Of a stretch of DNA of 13,067 nt, positions 1 through 6,450 are shown piece after piece. The notes under the pieces were generated by a model. The model was not told the DNA's origin and made no database searches. It saw only the letters and a program-made list of their open reading frames with translations. A program made the position numbers and the translations under genes. This stretch comes from Rhodospirillales bacterium (GTDB taxonomy: Bacteria; Pseudomonadota; Alphaproteobacteria; Rhodospirillales; JADHTD01): positions 1 to 13,067 of the forward strand of contig JADHTD010000044.1 in assembly GCA_016776525.1 (NCBI GenBank), read 5' to 3'. Within the stretch, counting starts at the first letter, position 1, and every line of letters begins with the position of its first letter.

Positions 1-353
1 CCGAGAGCATGGTAAAGTTCGCCGAACTGATTCTCAGCCATGCCGGGTTGACGGTGGCCGTAGAAACGGACCCGACGCGGGTTATCGGCAGCCTGGGCGC
101 CTTCCGCCCGGACCTAATTCTGCTCGACCTGCACATGCCGGGACTGGACGGCATCGAACTGGCTGGACAAATAAAACAAATTTCTGATTTTGCCGATGTG
201 CCGATCCTGTTCCTGTCGGCGGAGGAAGATAAGGCCGTGCAGCAAAAGGCCCTGGATGCCGGTGGCGCCGGGTTTATCGGCAAGCCGCTCAATGCCCGCC
301 AACTGACCGATGCCGTCAGGCCCTATGTGGATTTAGAAGACGACGGGGAATAA
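1..353 (+). CDS. Response regulator receiver domain, C-terminal part (cut by left edge)
   Basis: This is the end of a CheY-like receiver domain. The reading frame is open back to the window edge (codons in phase with base 3), and the beta-1 strand with its acidic pair lies outside, so the true start is not here; the internal ATG at 9 falls within helix alpha-1 and should not be taken as the start. Visible are the phospho-acceptor aspartate in LILLDLHMPGLDG, the switch serine in ILFLSAEED and the invariant lysine in GFIGKPLN. The domain ends only about 20 residues after that lysine, so no output domain follows. It is either a stand-alone receiver or the last domain of a larger hybrid protein. 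The stop at 351-353 is six bases from the end of the convergent phosphatase gene. Its sensor kinase and target cannot be told from this window. Confidence 0.9.
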   Translation, partial: ESMVKFAELILSHAGLTVAVETDPTRVIGSLGAFRPDLILLDLHMPGLDGIELAGQIKQISDFADVPILFLSAEEDKAVQQKALDAGGAGFIGKPLNARQLTDAVRPYVDLEDDGE

Positions 354-359
354 CCGGGC

Positions 360-1052
360 TTAGCCCTCTTCCGCCAACAGGGGAATCAGTTCCAGGGCAT
401 CGGCGATCGAAGCTGCCTCCAGGGCGCGGTAGCGATCCGTGCCGAGGGACAGGGCCCGGTCCCGTTCGGCATCCTCGGCGCCGTGGCCGGTCCGCACATG
501 GATGCCGCCGGTCAGACCGGCGTTGCGTCCGGCTTCCACATCCCCGGCCCGGTCGCCGACGATCCAGGAATTCTTGAGGTCGATGGGGAACTGGCGGGCG
601 GCCTGCAAAAGCATGCCCGGGTTGGGCTTGCGGGCCGGATGGTCCGGGTTGTTGTAGGGCGCTTGGCCTTTGCTGTGGTGCGGGCAGGCGTAGATGCCGT
701 CAAAAAAGGCGCCGTCTTCGGCCAGGGCGTTGAGGATAACGTCCTGCACGTCCATGAACTCGGCCCAGCCGTACATGCCGTAACCGATGCCGGCCTGATT
801 GGTGACCATGATCACCGGCAGGCCCAACCCGTTGGCCCGGGCAACGACGGCGGCGGCGCCGTCGATGATGTGGATGTCTTCAACCTTGTGCAGGTAGTGC
901 ACTTCCTCGACGACGACACCGTCCCGGTCGAGGAACAGGGCCGGTGTGGCGGTATCGGCGCCAAAGGGCCGCAGGACCTGCGACCACAGGCCGTCATCAT
1001 CAATGGAAGTTCCGTCGGGAAGGGGCGGGATCTGCATAGATGTTTTAACCAT
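360..1052 (-). CDS. HAD-IIIA phosphatase, GmhB-like (D-glycero-D-manno-heptose 1,7-bisphosphate 7-phosphatase type)
   Basis: A 230-residue cytoplasmic phosphatase of the HAD superfamily, subfamily IIIA, which includes GmhB (ADP-heptose synthesis for LPS core) and the HisB N-domain. Seen: LDRDGVVV with nucleophile D42 and acid/base D44, motif II T84-N85, motif III K142 in RKPNPGM, and motif IV GDRAGD (167-171), all intact. In E. coli GmhB a zinc loop has the form CxH...CxC before RKP. Here the first half is present (C123, H125) but the two cysteines are replaced by H138 and A140. About 35 residues precede the first HAD strand, a longer N-terminus than in E. coli GmhB. The ATG at 1052 has only a weak ribosome binding site; M6 (1037) is an alternative. 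It follows nadB by 77 bases on the same strand and may be co-transcribed. Substrate is uncertain because of the altered zinc site. Confidence 0.85.
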   Translation of the reverse strand: MVKTSMQIPPLPDGTSIDDDGLWSQVLRPFGADTATPALFLDRDGVVVEEVHYLHKVEDIHIIDGAAAVVARANGLGLPVIMVTNQAGIGYGMYGWAEFMDVQDVILNALAEDGAFFDGIYACPHHSKGQAPYNNPDHPARKPNPGMLLQAARQFPIDLKNSWIVGDRAGDVEAGRNAGLTGGIHVRTGHGAEDAERDRALSLGTDRYRALEAASIADALELIPLLAEEG

Positions 1053-1129
1053 TTTCAGGGCGGTCAGCGCAAGACAGCGATGTGGAAGAGGATTAGCGGT
1101 TATTTCCTTGCCGCTGGAGAATTAGAGCC

Positions 1130-2773
1130 TTAACCGACTCTGGAAGTGCTTTGCGCCCCCCGCCATTTGCGGCGCAGTGGTTTCAACACCGTGTTGGCGG
1201 GCGCATGCTTGTCGTCCGGTTCCGGATAATCGATGGTGTAATGCAGGCCGCGGCTTTCCTTGCGTTCCATGGCCGAGCGCACGACCAAGTCGGCGACCAC
1301 GGACAGGTTGCGCAGTTCCAACAGGTCGCTGGTGACCCGGAAATTGCCGTAATATTCATCGATTTCCAGTTGCAGCAGGTCGATGCGGTTCTTGGCCCGC
1401 TCCAATCGTTTGGTGGAGCGCACGATGCCCACATAGTCCCACATGAAACGGCGCAATTCGTCCCAGTTGTGGGAGACCACCACCTCTTCGTCGGAATCGG
1501 TGACCCAGCTTTCGTCCCAGGGCGGCACTTCCGCCGGTTCCGGCAGGTCCGGCAGCCATTCCAGGAAATCCCGTCCGGCGGCGGTCGACAGCACCAGGCA
1601 TTCCAGCAGGGAATTGCTGGCCATGCGGTTGGCCCCGTGCAGGCCGGTAAAGGCGACCTCGCCGATGGCATACAAGCCTTCGATGTCGGTGCGCCCGTTG
1701 AGGTCGGTCATCACCCCGCCGCAGGTGTAATGGGCGGCGGGAACCACCGGGATCGGCTGTTTGGTGATATCGATGCCGACGTCCAGGCATTGCTGGTAGA
1801 TAGTCGGGAAATGGCCGGTGACGAAGCCCGCATCCTTGTGCGAGATGTCCAGATAAACATGGTCGACGCCGAGGCGCTTCATTTCATGGTCGATGGCGCG
1901 GGCCACGATATCGCGCGGCGCCAGTTCGGCGCGGGCGTCGAAACGGTCCATGAAGCGGCTGCCGTCCGGCAGGACCAGCTTGCCGCCTTCGCCGCGCACG
2001 GCTTCCGAAATCAAAAAGGTGCGGGCGTAGGGGTGGTACAGGCAGGTCGGATGGAACTGGCTGAATTCCATGTTGGCGACCCGGCACCCGGACCGCCAGG
2101 CCATGGCGATGCCGTCCCCGGAACAGCCGTCCGGGTTGCTGGTATAGAGATAGGCCTTGCTGGCGCCGCCGGTGGCAAGGACCACGGCGCGGGCGCGGAT
2201 CAGGGCAACCCGGCCGTCCTTGTTGTTGAGCGCGTATGCCCCGGCACAGCGCCCGTAGGAACCATCGGCCAAGCGTTCGCGGACCAGATCGATGGCCACA
2301 TGGTGTTCGAAGGTGTCGATGGTGTCTTTTTCCCGGACACGGTCTTCCAGGGTTTCTTCCAGTTCCTTACCTGTGGCGTCGGCGGCATGGATGATGCGCC
2401 GCTTGCTGTGGCCACCTTCCCGGGTCAGGTGATAGTCGGCATGGCCGTCTTCGCTTTTGTAATGGCTGAAATTGACGCCGTAATTGATCAGGCTGTTGAT
2501 GGCTTCGCGGCCCCGTTCGACGATGAAGCGGACGGCCTTTTCGTCGCACAGCCCGCCACCGGCAATCAGCGTGTCCTCGACATGGGAGTCGACGCTGTCG
2601 TGTTCATCCAGCACGGCGGCAATGCCGCCCTGGGCGTAATAGGTGCTGCCTTCCTTGAGATCATTTTTCGAGAGCACGGCGACACTGGCCTTATCCGCCA
2701 CTTCCAGGGCGAAGTTAAGCCCGGCGGCACCGCTGCCGATGACCAGGACGTCGTAGAAAGGTTTCATGCTCAT
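1130..2773 (-). CDS. nadB: L-aspartate oxidase
   Basis: A 547-residue flavoprotein that oxidises L-aspartate to iminoaspartate, the first step of de novo NAD synthesis; the family can pass electrons to oxygen or fumarate, so it works without air. The FAD-binding GSGAAG motif is at residues 13-18, followed by YYAQGGIAAV (45-54). Residues matching the E. coli active-site set are present at a constant small offset: E119 in REGG, H241 in HPT, R287 in APRDIVARAI, and H348 in VPAAHYTCGG. The frame stays open far upstream into nadC, but the protein begins at MSMKPFYDVLVIG; either ATG (2773 or 2767) is possible and neither has a strong Shine-Dalgarno, consistent with coupling to nadC, whose stop is 17 bases upstream. 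It is the last nad gene of a nadA-nadC-nadB operon. Confidence 0.97.
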   Translation of the reverse strand: MSMKPFYDVLVIGSGAAGLNFALEVADKASVAVLSKNDLKEGSTYYAQGGIAAVLDEHDSVDSHVEDTLIAGGGLCDEKAVRFIVERGREAINSLINYGVNFSHYKSEDGHADYHLTREGGHSKRRIIHAADATGKELEETLEDRVREKDTIDTFEHHVAIDLVRERLADGSYGRCAGAYALNNKDGRVALIRARAVVLATGGASKAYLYTSNPDGCSGDGIAMAWRSGCRVANMEFSQFHPTCLYHPYARTFLISEAVRGEGGKLVLPDGSRFMDRFDARAELAPRDIVARAIDHEMKRLGVDHVYLDISHKDAGFVTGHFPTIYQQCLDVGIDITKQPIPVVPAAHYTCGGVMTDLNGRTDIEGLYAIGEVAFTGLHGANRMASNSLLECLVLSTAAGRDFLEWLPDLPEPAEVPPWDESWVTDSDEEVVVSHNWDELRRFMWDYVGIVRSTKRLERAKNRIDLLQLEIDEYYGNFRVTSDLLELRNLSVVADLVVRSAMERKESRGLHYTIDYPEPDDKHAPANTVLKPLRRKWRGAQSTSRVG

Positions 2774-2790
2774 AACCGTAGAATAAGCCG

Positions 2791-3648
2791 TCAGGAGGCA
2801 GGATGCCAGTCGAGACCGATATCGACAGCCGGGGCCGATTGGGTGATGCGGCCGACGGAGACGTAATCGACGCCGCTGGCGGCAATGGCGGCGATGGTTT
2901 CCAGCGTCACGCCGCCGGAGGCTTCCGTCTTGGCGCGGCCCGCCACCAGGGCGACGGCTTCGGCCAGGGCATCCGACGTCATATTGTCGAGCAGCAGTTT
3001 GTCGGCCCCGGCTTCGACGGCTTCGCGGACCTGGTCCAGGGTGTCGCATTCGACTTCGATATCGGTGAGCCCGGCTTGGCGGGCCCGTCCGAGGGCTTCG
3101 CTCACGCTGCCGGCCAGGGCGATGTGGTTGTCCTTGATCAGCACGCCGTCGTCCAGCGCCATGCGGTGGTTTTCAGCGCCGCCCATGCGGGTCGCGTATT
3201 TGGCGGCGCGGCGCAGGCCGGGAATGGTCTTGCGGGTGTCGAGCAGGGTGGCGCCGGTGCCTTCGATGGCGTCCACGTAACGCCGGGTCAGGGTGGCAAT
3301 GCCCGACAGGTGCTGTAACAGGTTGAGCGCCGTGCGTTCGGCTCCCAGCATATCCTGGGCCGGGCCGCTGACCAGGGCCAGTTCGGTGCCGGCGCTGACC
3401 CGGTCGCCGTCGGCGGCCCGGGGCTGCCAGACGGTTTTTTCCGAAAAGCGGTGAAAGACCAGCCCGGCGATCGGCAATCCGGCGACCACCATGTCCTGGC
3501 GGGACGAGAGGACGCCGCTGAAGGTAACGCCCTGGGGTATGACGGCGGCCGAGGTCAGGTCGCCGCGCCCGGCGTCTTCGGCAAGGGCGGTGTCGATGAC
3601 CCGGTTGATATCGTCGGTGCCTAAATCAGATGGCAGGTCAGGCCGCAT
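2791..3648 (-). CDS. nadC: Quinolinate phosphoribosyltransferase (carboxylating)
   Basis: A 285-residue cytoplasmic enzyme converting quinolinate and PRPP to nicotinate mononucleotide with loss of CO2. The type II phosphoribosyltransferase signature is complete: R105 in ERTALNLLQ, R139-K140 in LDTRKT, H161-R162 in ENHRMALDDG, K172 in IKDNHIA, then E200 and D221 in LLLDNM. These sit almost exactly where they do in the Mycobacterium tuberculosis enzyme. The C-terminal GGVTLETIAAIAASGVDYVSVG phosphate-binding segment is also present (stated as family knowledge; only its parts GGVTLE and YVSVG are diagnostic). The ATG at 3648 overlaps the end of nadA by 11 bases and has no good Shine-Dalgarno, so translation is probably coupled to nadA. 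Confidence 0.97.
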   Translation of the reverse strand: MRPDLPSDLGTDDINRVIDTALAEDAGRGDLTSAAVIPQGVTFSGVLSSRQDMVVAGLPIAGLVFHRFSEKTVWQPRAADGDRVSAGTELALVSGPAQDMLGAERTALNLLQHLSGIATLTRRYVDAIEGTGATLLDTRKTIPGLRRAAKYATRMGGAENHRMALDDGVLIKDNHIALAGSVSEALGRARQAGLTDIEVECDTLDQVREAVEAGADKLLLDNMTSDALAEAVALVAGRAKTEASGGVTLETIAAIAASGVDYVSVGRITQSAPAVDIGLDWHPAS

Positions 3649-4651
3649 CTTTTTTCGCTACCCGCGGGGGCGACATTTCCAGCATTCTTTGCAGGGGCTT
3701 CAGGGCCTTGAGGCGAAGCTCTTCCGGAACTTCGATGCGCGGCGTCTCGTTGAGCATGGCCAGATAGGTTTTTTCCAGGGTGTTGAGCGCCATGAACGGA
3801 CAGTTGGCGCAATTGCACGTGCCGTCGGCGCCGGGCGCCGGGTGGAAGATTTTCTCCGGGGCCGCTTTCTGCATCTGGTGGATGATGTGCTGTTCGGTGG
3901 CGATGATGAATTCGTTATGCGGCGAATCCACAACATGGTTGAGGATCGAATGGGTCGATCCCACATGGTCGGCATGGTTGAGGATGGCATCGGCGCATTC
4001 CGGATGGGCGACGATTTGGGCCTGCGGGTTGTTGATCTGCAATTTCACCAGTTCCCGTTCGGAGAATTGCTCGTGGACGATGCAGGTCCCCGGCCAGATG
4101 GTCATCTGACGCCCGGAAACCCGTTGCAGGTAAGCGCCCAGATGGCGGTCGGGGGCGAACAGGATGGGCTGCTCCTTGGGCAACTGGTCGATGATGGCAA
4201 CGGCATTCGACGAGGTAACGATGATGTCGCTGAGGGCCTTCACTTCGGCCGAGCAGTTGACATAGGTCAGCGAGATATGGTCCGGGTGCTGTTCGCGGAA
4301 CTTGCGGAAGTCTTCCGGCTGGCAGGAATCCTCAAGTGAACAACCGGCATCTGCATCCGGCAGGACGACGGTTTTGGTCGGGCTGAGGATTTTGGCGACT
4401 TCGGCCATGAAGCGCACGCCGCAGAAGACGATCATGTCGGCGTCGGTGGCGGCTGCCTTTCGGGACAGGTCAAGGGAATCACCGACAAAATCGGCCATAT
4501 CCTGGATTTCGCCTTCCTGGTAATAGTGGGCCAGGATGATGGCGTTTTTCTCACGGCGCAGGCGATCGATTTCCGCTTCAATATCAATCAGCGGATCAAG
4601 ACCGTTTTCCGTCTGCGCCTCGGCGCCGGAAAGAACAACCGTATCAACCAT
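3638..4651 (-). CDS. nadA: Quinolinate synthase A (4Fe-4S)
   Basis: A 337-residue enzyme condensing iminoaspartate with dihydroxyacetone phosphate to quinolinate, using a [4Fe-4S] cluster. The three cluster cysteines are identifiable from family alignment: C104 in AGCSLEDSC, C190 in GTCIVHEQF, and C284 in the last cysteine of CNCANCPFMALN. Other family blocks are AHYYQ (41-45) and APDRHLG (166-172). The frame is open upstream to a TTG at 4759, but I choose the ATG at 4651: it has GAGGA ten bases upstream, gives the normal family length, and the extra upstream residues resemble no NadA. A strong Shine-Dalgarno-like AGGAGGA at 4732-4726 has no start codon at a usable distance and lies in a hairpin (see separate entry). 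First gene of the nad operon; supplies quinolinate to NadC. Confidence 0.97.
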   Translation of the reverse strand: MVDTVVLSGAEAQTENGLDPLIDIEAEIDRLRREKNAIILAHYYQEGEIQDMADFVGDSLDLSRKAAATDADMIVFCGVRFMAEVAKILSPTKTVVLPDADAGCSLEDSCQPEDFRKFREQHPDHISLTYVNCSAEVKALSDIIVTSSNAVAIIDQLPKEQPILFAPDRHLGAYLQRVSGRQMTIWPGTCIVHEQFSERELVKLQINNPQAQIVAHPECADAILNHADHVGSTHSILNHVVDSPHNEFIIATEQHIIHQMQKAAPEKIFHPAPGADGTCNCANCPFMALNTLEKTYLAMLNETPRIEVPEELRLKALKPLQRMLEMSPPRVAKKDAA

Positions 4652-4700
4652 GTCGTCCGCGTCCTCATTCGGTTGGGGCCCCGTACTGCCGGTTTGCCCC

Positions 4701-4728
4701 GGATCAACGGCCCTGGGGACGTTGATCC
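4701..4728 (-). promoter_or_regulatory. Leader hairpin of nadA with a partly buried Shine-Dalgarno-like sequence
   Basis: A perfect 9-base inverted repeat, GGATCAACG and CGTTGATCC, separated by ten bases, with an inner CCC/GGG that could extend the stem after one mismatch. Read on the minus strand it lies 50-77 bases upstream of the nadA ATG, and the first arm shares its GG with the AGGAGGA at 4732-4726. It could be a leader RNA structure affecting nad operon expression or a long palindromic operator. It does not match the known nadA (NAD+-I) riboswitch as far as I can tell. Confidence 0.5.
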
Positions 4729-4738
4729 TCCTAATCTT

Positions 4739-4767
4739 AAAGTCTGTTTGCCTTAACAAACTGTCAA
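4739..4767 (-). promoter_or_regulatory. Possible nad operon promoter with an operator-like palindrome in the spacer
   Basis: On the minus strand a perfect TTGACA (4767-4762) is followed 17 bases later by GACTTT, a poor -10 hexamer. The spacer contains the inverted repeat GTTTGCCTTAACAAAC (4746-4761; arms GTTTG/CAAAC), the classical place for a repressor. A start just below 4735 would give a leader of about 80 bases. The weak -10 keeps confidence low. Confidence 0.35.
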
Positions 4768-5022
4768 GGGCCGGGCCAGTGTTATCATGATGGGGGAGCC
4801 ATGATAGAAATGCAGGGCCGTTATCATAATAACGCTTAACGATAACCCGATTGCCTTCAACGTACTGGCAATGTCATTCCACTTTCATGCACTGTCTGAA
4901 ACCTATTACAAAAATGTCATATAAAGCAATCAAGAAAAGATTTTTAGAATAAACCCGTATGATGGGCTTTGATGAGGATGACGAACGGGTTTCGCCGTCA
5001 TATGATGGCGCCAACCACAGAC
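4768..5022. promoter_or_regulatory. Divergent nadA / M20D intergenic region with several inverted repeats
   Basis: This is the AT-rich remainder of the 384-base gap between nadA and the amidohydrolase gene; I see no coding sequence in it. It holds TATCATG-N10-CATGATA (4783-4806), GTTATC-N15-GATAAC (4820-4846) which includes a smaller GTTAT-CATA-ATAAC (4820-4833), ATTGCC-N11-GGCAAT (4850-4872), and CGCCGTCATATGATGGCG (4993-5010; 18 bases, one mismatched pair). The TTATCAT word occurs twice on the plus strand (4782-4788 and 4821-4827). A TAGAAT at 4945-4950 could be a -10 for the plus-strand gene, but no matching -35 is evident. Confidence 0.4.
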
Positions 5023-5035
5023 CGGAGAGACCCCA

Positions 5036-6226
5036 GTGCCGATTATCAACCGTATTGCTGAATTCCATGATGACATGACCGCCTGGCGGCGGGACATCCA
5101 TGCCCATCCGGAAACCGCTTTCGAGGAAGAGCGTACCGCCGATGTGGTGGCCGCCAAGTTGGCCGAATTCGGCATTGAAATCGACCGGGGTCTGGCCAAG
5201 ACCGGCGTTGTCGGCACCCTGAAAAACGGTGACGGCCCGGCCATCGGTCTGCGCGCCGACCTGGATGCCTTGCACCTATCGGAACTGAACGACTTCGATC
5301 ACCGCTCCACCCATGACGGCAAGATGCACGCCTGCGGCCATGACGGCCATACCACCATGCTGCTGGGGGCGGCCCGTTATCTGGCCGAGACCAAACGCTT
5401 CCAGGGCACCGTGCATTTTATTTTTCAGCCGGCCGAGGAAAACGAAGGCGGCGGCCGGGAAATGGTCAAAGAGGGCCTGTTCAGGAAATTCCCCATGCAG
5501 ACGGTCTACGGCATGCACAACTGGCCGGGGATGCCGGTCGGTACCTTCGCCATGCGCCCGGGGCCGATGATGGCGGCCCATGACTGTTTCGAGATTGAGG
5601 TCACCGGCCGTGGCGCCCATGGGGCCATGCCGAACTTAGGGATAGATCCGGTGGTCGTCGGCTCGGCCATCGTCAGCGCCCTGCAATCCATCGTCAGCCG
5701 CACCAACGATCCGCTGGAAGCCATGGTCATCAGCGTTACCCAGTTCCATGCCGGCGACACCTGGAACGTCATCCCGGAAACCGCCGTCCTGCGCGGCACC
5801 ACCCGGTCCTTCACGCCGGAAGTCCAGGACACCATCGAGCCGGCCATGCGCCGGGTTATCGACGGGGTGGCCGGAACCTACGGGGCGACGGCGGAACTGC
5901 GCTATGAGCGGCGTTATCCGGCGACCATCAACTCCGCTGCCGAGACCGAGATCGCGGCCCGCGCCGCCGCTGCCGTGGCCGGACCGGATAAGATTGAACG
6001 CGGCCTCAACCCGTCCATGGGGGCCGAGGATTTCTCTTTTCTGCTACAGGAAAAACCGGGCTGTTACATCTGGATCGGCAACGGACCGGGCGAGGGAGGC
6101 TGCACGCTGCACAACCCCCATTATGATTTCAATGACGAGGTCTTGCCGATCGGCGCCAGCTACTGGGCGACCCTGGTCGAACTGGTGCTGGGTGGCGGCG
6201 AGGCGGCGGAAAAGCTCTATAAATAA
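5036..6226 (+). CDS. M20D family amidohydrolase (hippurate hydrolase / N-acyl-L-amino acid amidohydrolase type)
   Basis: A 396-residue dinuclear metallohydrolase of peptidase family M20, subfamily D, without a signal peptide. Members cleave the amide of N-acyl or N-aroyl amino acids such as hippurate, or indole-3-acetyl conjugates. Visible metal-site motifs are C100 and H102 in HACGHDGHTTML, the E135-E136 pair in QPAEENEGGG, H161 in GMHNWPG and H359 near the C-terminus in TLHNPHYDFND. The lid/dimer domain carries GRGAHGAMP (191-199). The start is a GTG at 5036 with GGAGAG 5023-5028 upstream; no closer ATG gives the expected N-terminus. It stands alone on the plus strand, divergent from nadA. 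Hippurate cleavage would yield benzoate, which would fit the benzoyl-CoA genes 4 kb downstream, but the substrate cannot be read from sequence. Confidence 0.9.
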   Translation: MPIINRIAEFHDDMTAWRRDIHAHPETAFEEERTADVVAAKLAEFGIEIDRGLAKTGVVGTLKNGDGPAIGLRADLDALHLSELNDFDHRSTHDGKMHACGHDGHTTMLLGAARYLAETKRFQGTVHFIFQPAEENEGGGREMVKEGLFRKFPMQTVYGMHNWPGMPVGTFAMRPGPMMAAHDCFEIEVTGRGAHGAMPNLGIDPVVVGSAIVSALQSIVSRTNDPLEAMVISVTQFHAGDTWNVIPETAVLRGTTRSFTPEVQDTIEPAMRRVIDGVAGTYGATAELRYERRYPATINSAAETEIAARAAAAVAGPDKIERGLNPSMGAEDFSFLLQEKPGCYIWIGNGPGEGGCTLHNPHYDFNDEVLPIGASYWATLVELVLGGGEAAEKLYK

Positions 6227-6240
6227 TTTACCGGACCTGA

Positions 6241-6269
6241 TGCGCCCGGGTTGGCTGGTGGCGGGCGCA
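6241..6269 (+). terminator. Hairpin downstream of the M20D gene, possible terminator
   Basis: An 8-base perfect stem TGCGCCCG / CGGGCGCA with a 13-base loop starts 14 bases after the stop codon. The following CTATTAATACG is AT-rich but is not a uridine run, so it is at best a weak intrinsic terminator or a 3'-end stabilising hairpin. Confidence 0.4.
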
Positions 6270-6351
6270 CTATTAATACGATCCCAACCCAACTGCACGC
6301 AGTTATGAATCCGGTCCAAACCCCCGTTCCTATTCACAAGATGGCCGAAGA

Positions 6352-6380
6352 ATGTCTGCTTTCGGGGGCAAAGCGGACAT
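6352..6380. repeat. Long hairpin, possible copy of a dispersed intergenic repeat
   Basis: ATGTCTGCTTT and AAAGCGGACAT pair along 11 positions (ten Watson-Crick, one G-T wobble) around the 7-base loop CGGGGGC. There is no T run on either side, so it does not look like a terminator. It lies in the 224-base gap between the M20D gene and the unrecognised gene. A second structure follows at 6404-6425: TTGCAT-AA-ATGCAA, with CCC and GGG flanks (two unpaired bases on the right side). Structured intergenic stretches of this kind are often repeated through a genome; that is inference only. Confidence 0.4.
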
Positions 6381-6450
6381 CAATGAAAGACGGTTGTTAT
6401 GCGCCCTTGCATAAATGCAATAGGGTGGGTCCGGCGTCCGGGGGTTATGT

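Noticed and set aside
1151..2866. Long plus-strand open frame (571 codons) opposite nadB
   Set aside because: It is antisense to a well-conserved enzyme. Its composition is that of a GC-rich third-position shadow and it has no recognisable domain.
2774..3049. In-frame N-terminal extension of NadB into nadC
   Set aside because: The extra residues are arginine-rich shadow sequence of nadC, and the FAD-binding motif belongs within the first 20 residues, as it does from the ATG at 2773.
4701..4732. NAD+-I (nadA motif) riboswitch
   Set aside because: Only a single hairpin is evident. I cannot match the conserved loops of that riboswitch, which is known mainly from Acidobacteriota.
4652..4759. 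TTG start giving NadA 36 extra residues
   Set aside because: The extension is not NadA-like, the ATG at 4651 has its own ribosome binding site, and the likely promoter overlaps the TTG.
4866..4880. Second sigma-54 promoter (TGGCAATGTCATTCC) toward the M20D gene
   Set aside because: The invariant -12 GC is replaced by CC and the spacing to the gene is long.
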